NCBI GenBank assembly: GCA_900554945.1
Contig: USJN01000099.1
Coordinates: forward strand, 1 to 6,154
Direction of reading: 5' to 3'
From: an uncultured Coriobacteriaceae bacterium
GTDB lineage: Bacteria; Actinomycetota; Coriobacteriia; Coriobacteriales; Eggerthellaceae
DNA length: 6,154 nucleotides
Below the pieces are notes generated by a model. The model saw only the letters and a list, made by a program, of their open reading frames with translations, made no database searches and was not told where the DNA came from. Of this stretch, positions 4,787 through 6,154 are shown one piece after another. A program made the position numbers and the translations under genes. Numbering within the stretch: the first letter of the stretch is position 1; the number at the start of each line of letters is the position of its first letter.

Positions 4787-6154
4787 GGCCACGACCGGGG
4801 TGAGGCCGAGGCGTTTCGCGATGAACACGAACTGGTCGACGTAATCGCCGTATACGAGGGGGAGATGCAGTCCGAACGAGACGTGCTTCTGGAAGAAGTC
4901 ATGCTCGTTGGCAACACGGAAGATGAAGCCTCCGTTGCAGTTGTCGGAATCGTATCCGAACCCTGCGACAATTTCTCCGCGGCCGATGAACATTTCCTTG
5001 CAGTCCGAGGAAATTCGAATCATTGTTATGACCTGGCCTTTGTCGTCGTTGAAGTCGTGACGTTGAATCGCTCCGAAACCAGCATCCAAGGCGAAGTGGC
5101 GCAAGGCGAAGTCGTCGAGCTTGTCGAAGCCGTGGAGGCAGCGGCAGGGCGTCGAGTGGCTTACCAGGTAGAGGTTATTCTTGTCTCCTTCGATAGGTGC
5201 TGAATATTTCGGGTCGGAGAAGTTAACCTCTCCGTCGGGCCCGAGCGGTGCGGGTAGGGTGTTGCCCATGTAGGCCGCTTTCCCCGTGAGCGCCATTTCG
5301 AGAATCATGCACAAAACCGAGGTAACGTCGTACTCGCACGCGGAGCCCACGCCGCGCTCGAGGTTGAGGCTATGGGTGAGGCAGAAGGTGAACTGTTCCT
5401 CGTTGAGTCGCCTCGTCGAGCATGCGTCGGGGCAGGGAGCCGCGAATCCTGAGCAATCGTATGCGTTCATGACCTTGTCGACGACCTTGTACGCCTTAAG
5501 GCTGTTGACGAGGTACTTTTTCTCAATCTGACACTCGGATGCGTCGGCCATAAGGCTTTCGGCGAGCTCTTCGCACCAGGCGATTTCCTCCGGCGTGACG
5601 TTCATGGTCTTGCGGCCGGGGGTGGTGTGGTTGCCTTCTTCAGGCAGGGGAGAGAGGTAGTCCATAAGCTCGTGCACGTTCACGTAGCGGAAATTGGTTC
5701 CGAACGTGTCGCGCGCGAGGCAGAGGCTGTCGAAGGTATCGGTACCGCCTGCCATCGCCTTGTCGCCTCCGAAGCGCGGGGCGAGCAGGATGTTTGCAGT
5801 GCGCAGCGCCTTCTCGGCGCGAAGGCAGAGCAGCTTGTCCTTCAGCTCGGGCCAGCTTAGGGAAAAGATGATGTCGGCACCGCGTCGCACACTCGAAGCG
5901 AATGCCAACTGTCCGTACATCTTGAAGGGATTGGGTCCAATCGGCTTTTTGGTCCGCAGCGCAAACTCCTCGATGACGGTGTTTGCGCCGAACGCGGTGT
6001 TGGTCAGATAGAAGTCAACGATATGGTCGTCTGCGAGCGCCGATTCGAACCACTCTTCCTTGATGTCCCAATCGTCGGTGGTTCGAATGACTGCCGGCTC
6101 CAAAACTTCGAACCGCGCGTCGTTGCGCAAGTTGAAATCAAGCGCCTTCTGCAT
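4784..6154 (-). CDS. L-fucose/L-arabinose isomerase-fold protein (FucI-like), probably 5'-partial
   Basis: 456 residues are visible up to the window edge. The C-terminal half carries the marks of the FucI/AraA superfamily of metal-dependent aldose-ketose isomerases: a cysteine-containing stretch at 234-258, 'GSACEYDV' at 270-277 whose E274 matches the metal-ligand glutamate of fucose isomerase, 'HSTPC' at 333-337, and 'GEIVAGFG' at 393-400. It ends with 'HLPLVYGDY' at 430-438, whose H430 fits the C-terminal metal-ligand histidine. The N-terminal part has 'TNTAFGANTVIEEFALRTKKPIG' character, like the 'TF...kP' region of the family, but about 30 residues earlier than usual. The ATG at the very edge is therefore probably internal. 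The second metal-ligand acid of FucI would fall at M-G-N (296-298), where an Asn is seen. The substrate may not be fucose: these organisms are usually not sugar users, and no kinase or aldolase is nearby. It heads the operon with the ACP-like and SufE-like genes. Confidence 0.8.
   Translation of the reverse strand: MQKALDFNLRNDARFEVLEPAVIRTTDDWDIKEEWFESALADDHIVDFYLTNTAFGANTVIEEFALRTKKPIGPNPFKMYGQLAFASSVRRGADIIFSLSWPELKDKLLCLRAEKALRTANILLAPRFGGDKAMAGGTDTFDSLCLARDTFGTNFRYVNVHELMDYLSPLPEEGNHTTPGRKTMNVTPEEIAWCEELAESLMADASECQIEKKYLVNSLKAYKVVDKVMNAYDCSGFAAPCPDACSTRRLNEEQFTFCLTHSLNLERGVGSACEYDVTSVLCMILEMALTGKAAYMGNTLPAPLGPDGEVNFSDPKYSAPIEGDKNNLYLVSHSTPCRCLHGFDKLDDFALRHFALDAGFGAIQRHDFNDDKGQVITMIRISSDCKEMFIGRGEIVAGFGYDSDNCNGGFIFRVANEHDFFQKHVSFGLHLPLVYGDYVDQFVFIAKRLGLTPVVA

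Noticed and set aside
4250..5203. 317-codon open frame on the plus strand
   Set aside because: It runs opposite three genes with family-level similarity on the minus strand (FucI-like, ACP-like, SufE-like) and has no domain of its own.
1..6154. CRISPR arrays, tRNA or rRNA genes, insertion sequences
   Set aside because: No regularly spaced repeats, RNA gene signatures, transposase motifs or terminal inverted repeats were seen; genes fill almost the whole window.

Overview
The window is GC-rich bacterial DNA in which all five recognisable genes lie on the minus strand. The gene set suggests a member of the Eggerthellaceae (Coriobacteriia, relatives of Eggerthella, Gordonibacter, Slackia or Adlercreutzia). 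A DMSO-reductase-family molybdenum/tungsten enzyme sits next to a LuxR-type regulator with a roughly twelve-helix membrane domain, an arrangement typical of that family. The taxonomic call is inferred from gene content only.

Layout in the direction of transcription (high to low coordinates). (1) 6154-4784: an L-fucose/L-arabinose-isomerase-fold protein of the FucI-like superfamily, probably missing its N-terminus at the window edge. (2) 4771-4349: a 140-residue protein whose C-terminal half resembles an acyl carrier protein; its ribosome binding site overlaps the stop codon of the isomerase-like gene. (3) 4286 (or 4367)-3804: a SufE-family sulfur acceptor with the conserved cysteine. (4) 3733-2312: the membrane LuxR regulator, 70 bases further on. 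(5) A 282-base non-coding region with short inverted and direct repeats. (6) 2029 to beyond base 1: the molybdopterin oxidoreductase, cut off in its C-terminal cofactor-binding domain.

The first three genes look like one operon. The last two look like a regulator-enzyme pair of the kind that, in gut Eggerthellaceae, handles reductive or dehydroxylating metabolism of single small molecules. The oxidoreductase resembles the acetylene hydratase / pyrogallol transhydroxylase / catechol dehydroxylase branch. It has no Tat signal and no cysteine at the usual metal-ligand position, so a cytoplasmic, non-classical reaction is plausible. Its substrate cannot be read from the sequence.

The least explained part is the trio of a FucI-like protein, an ACP-like protein and a SufE-like protein. 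I know of no pathway that unites them. It may be a separate biosynthetic or sulfur-transfer unit that is only a neighbour of the oxidoreductase.
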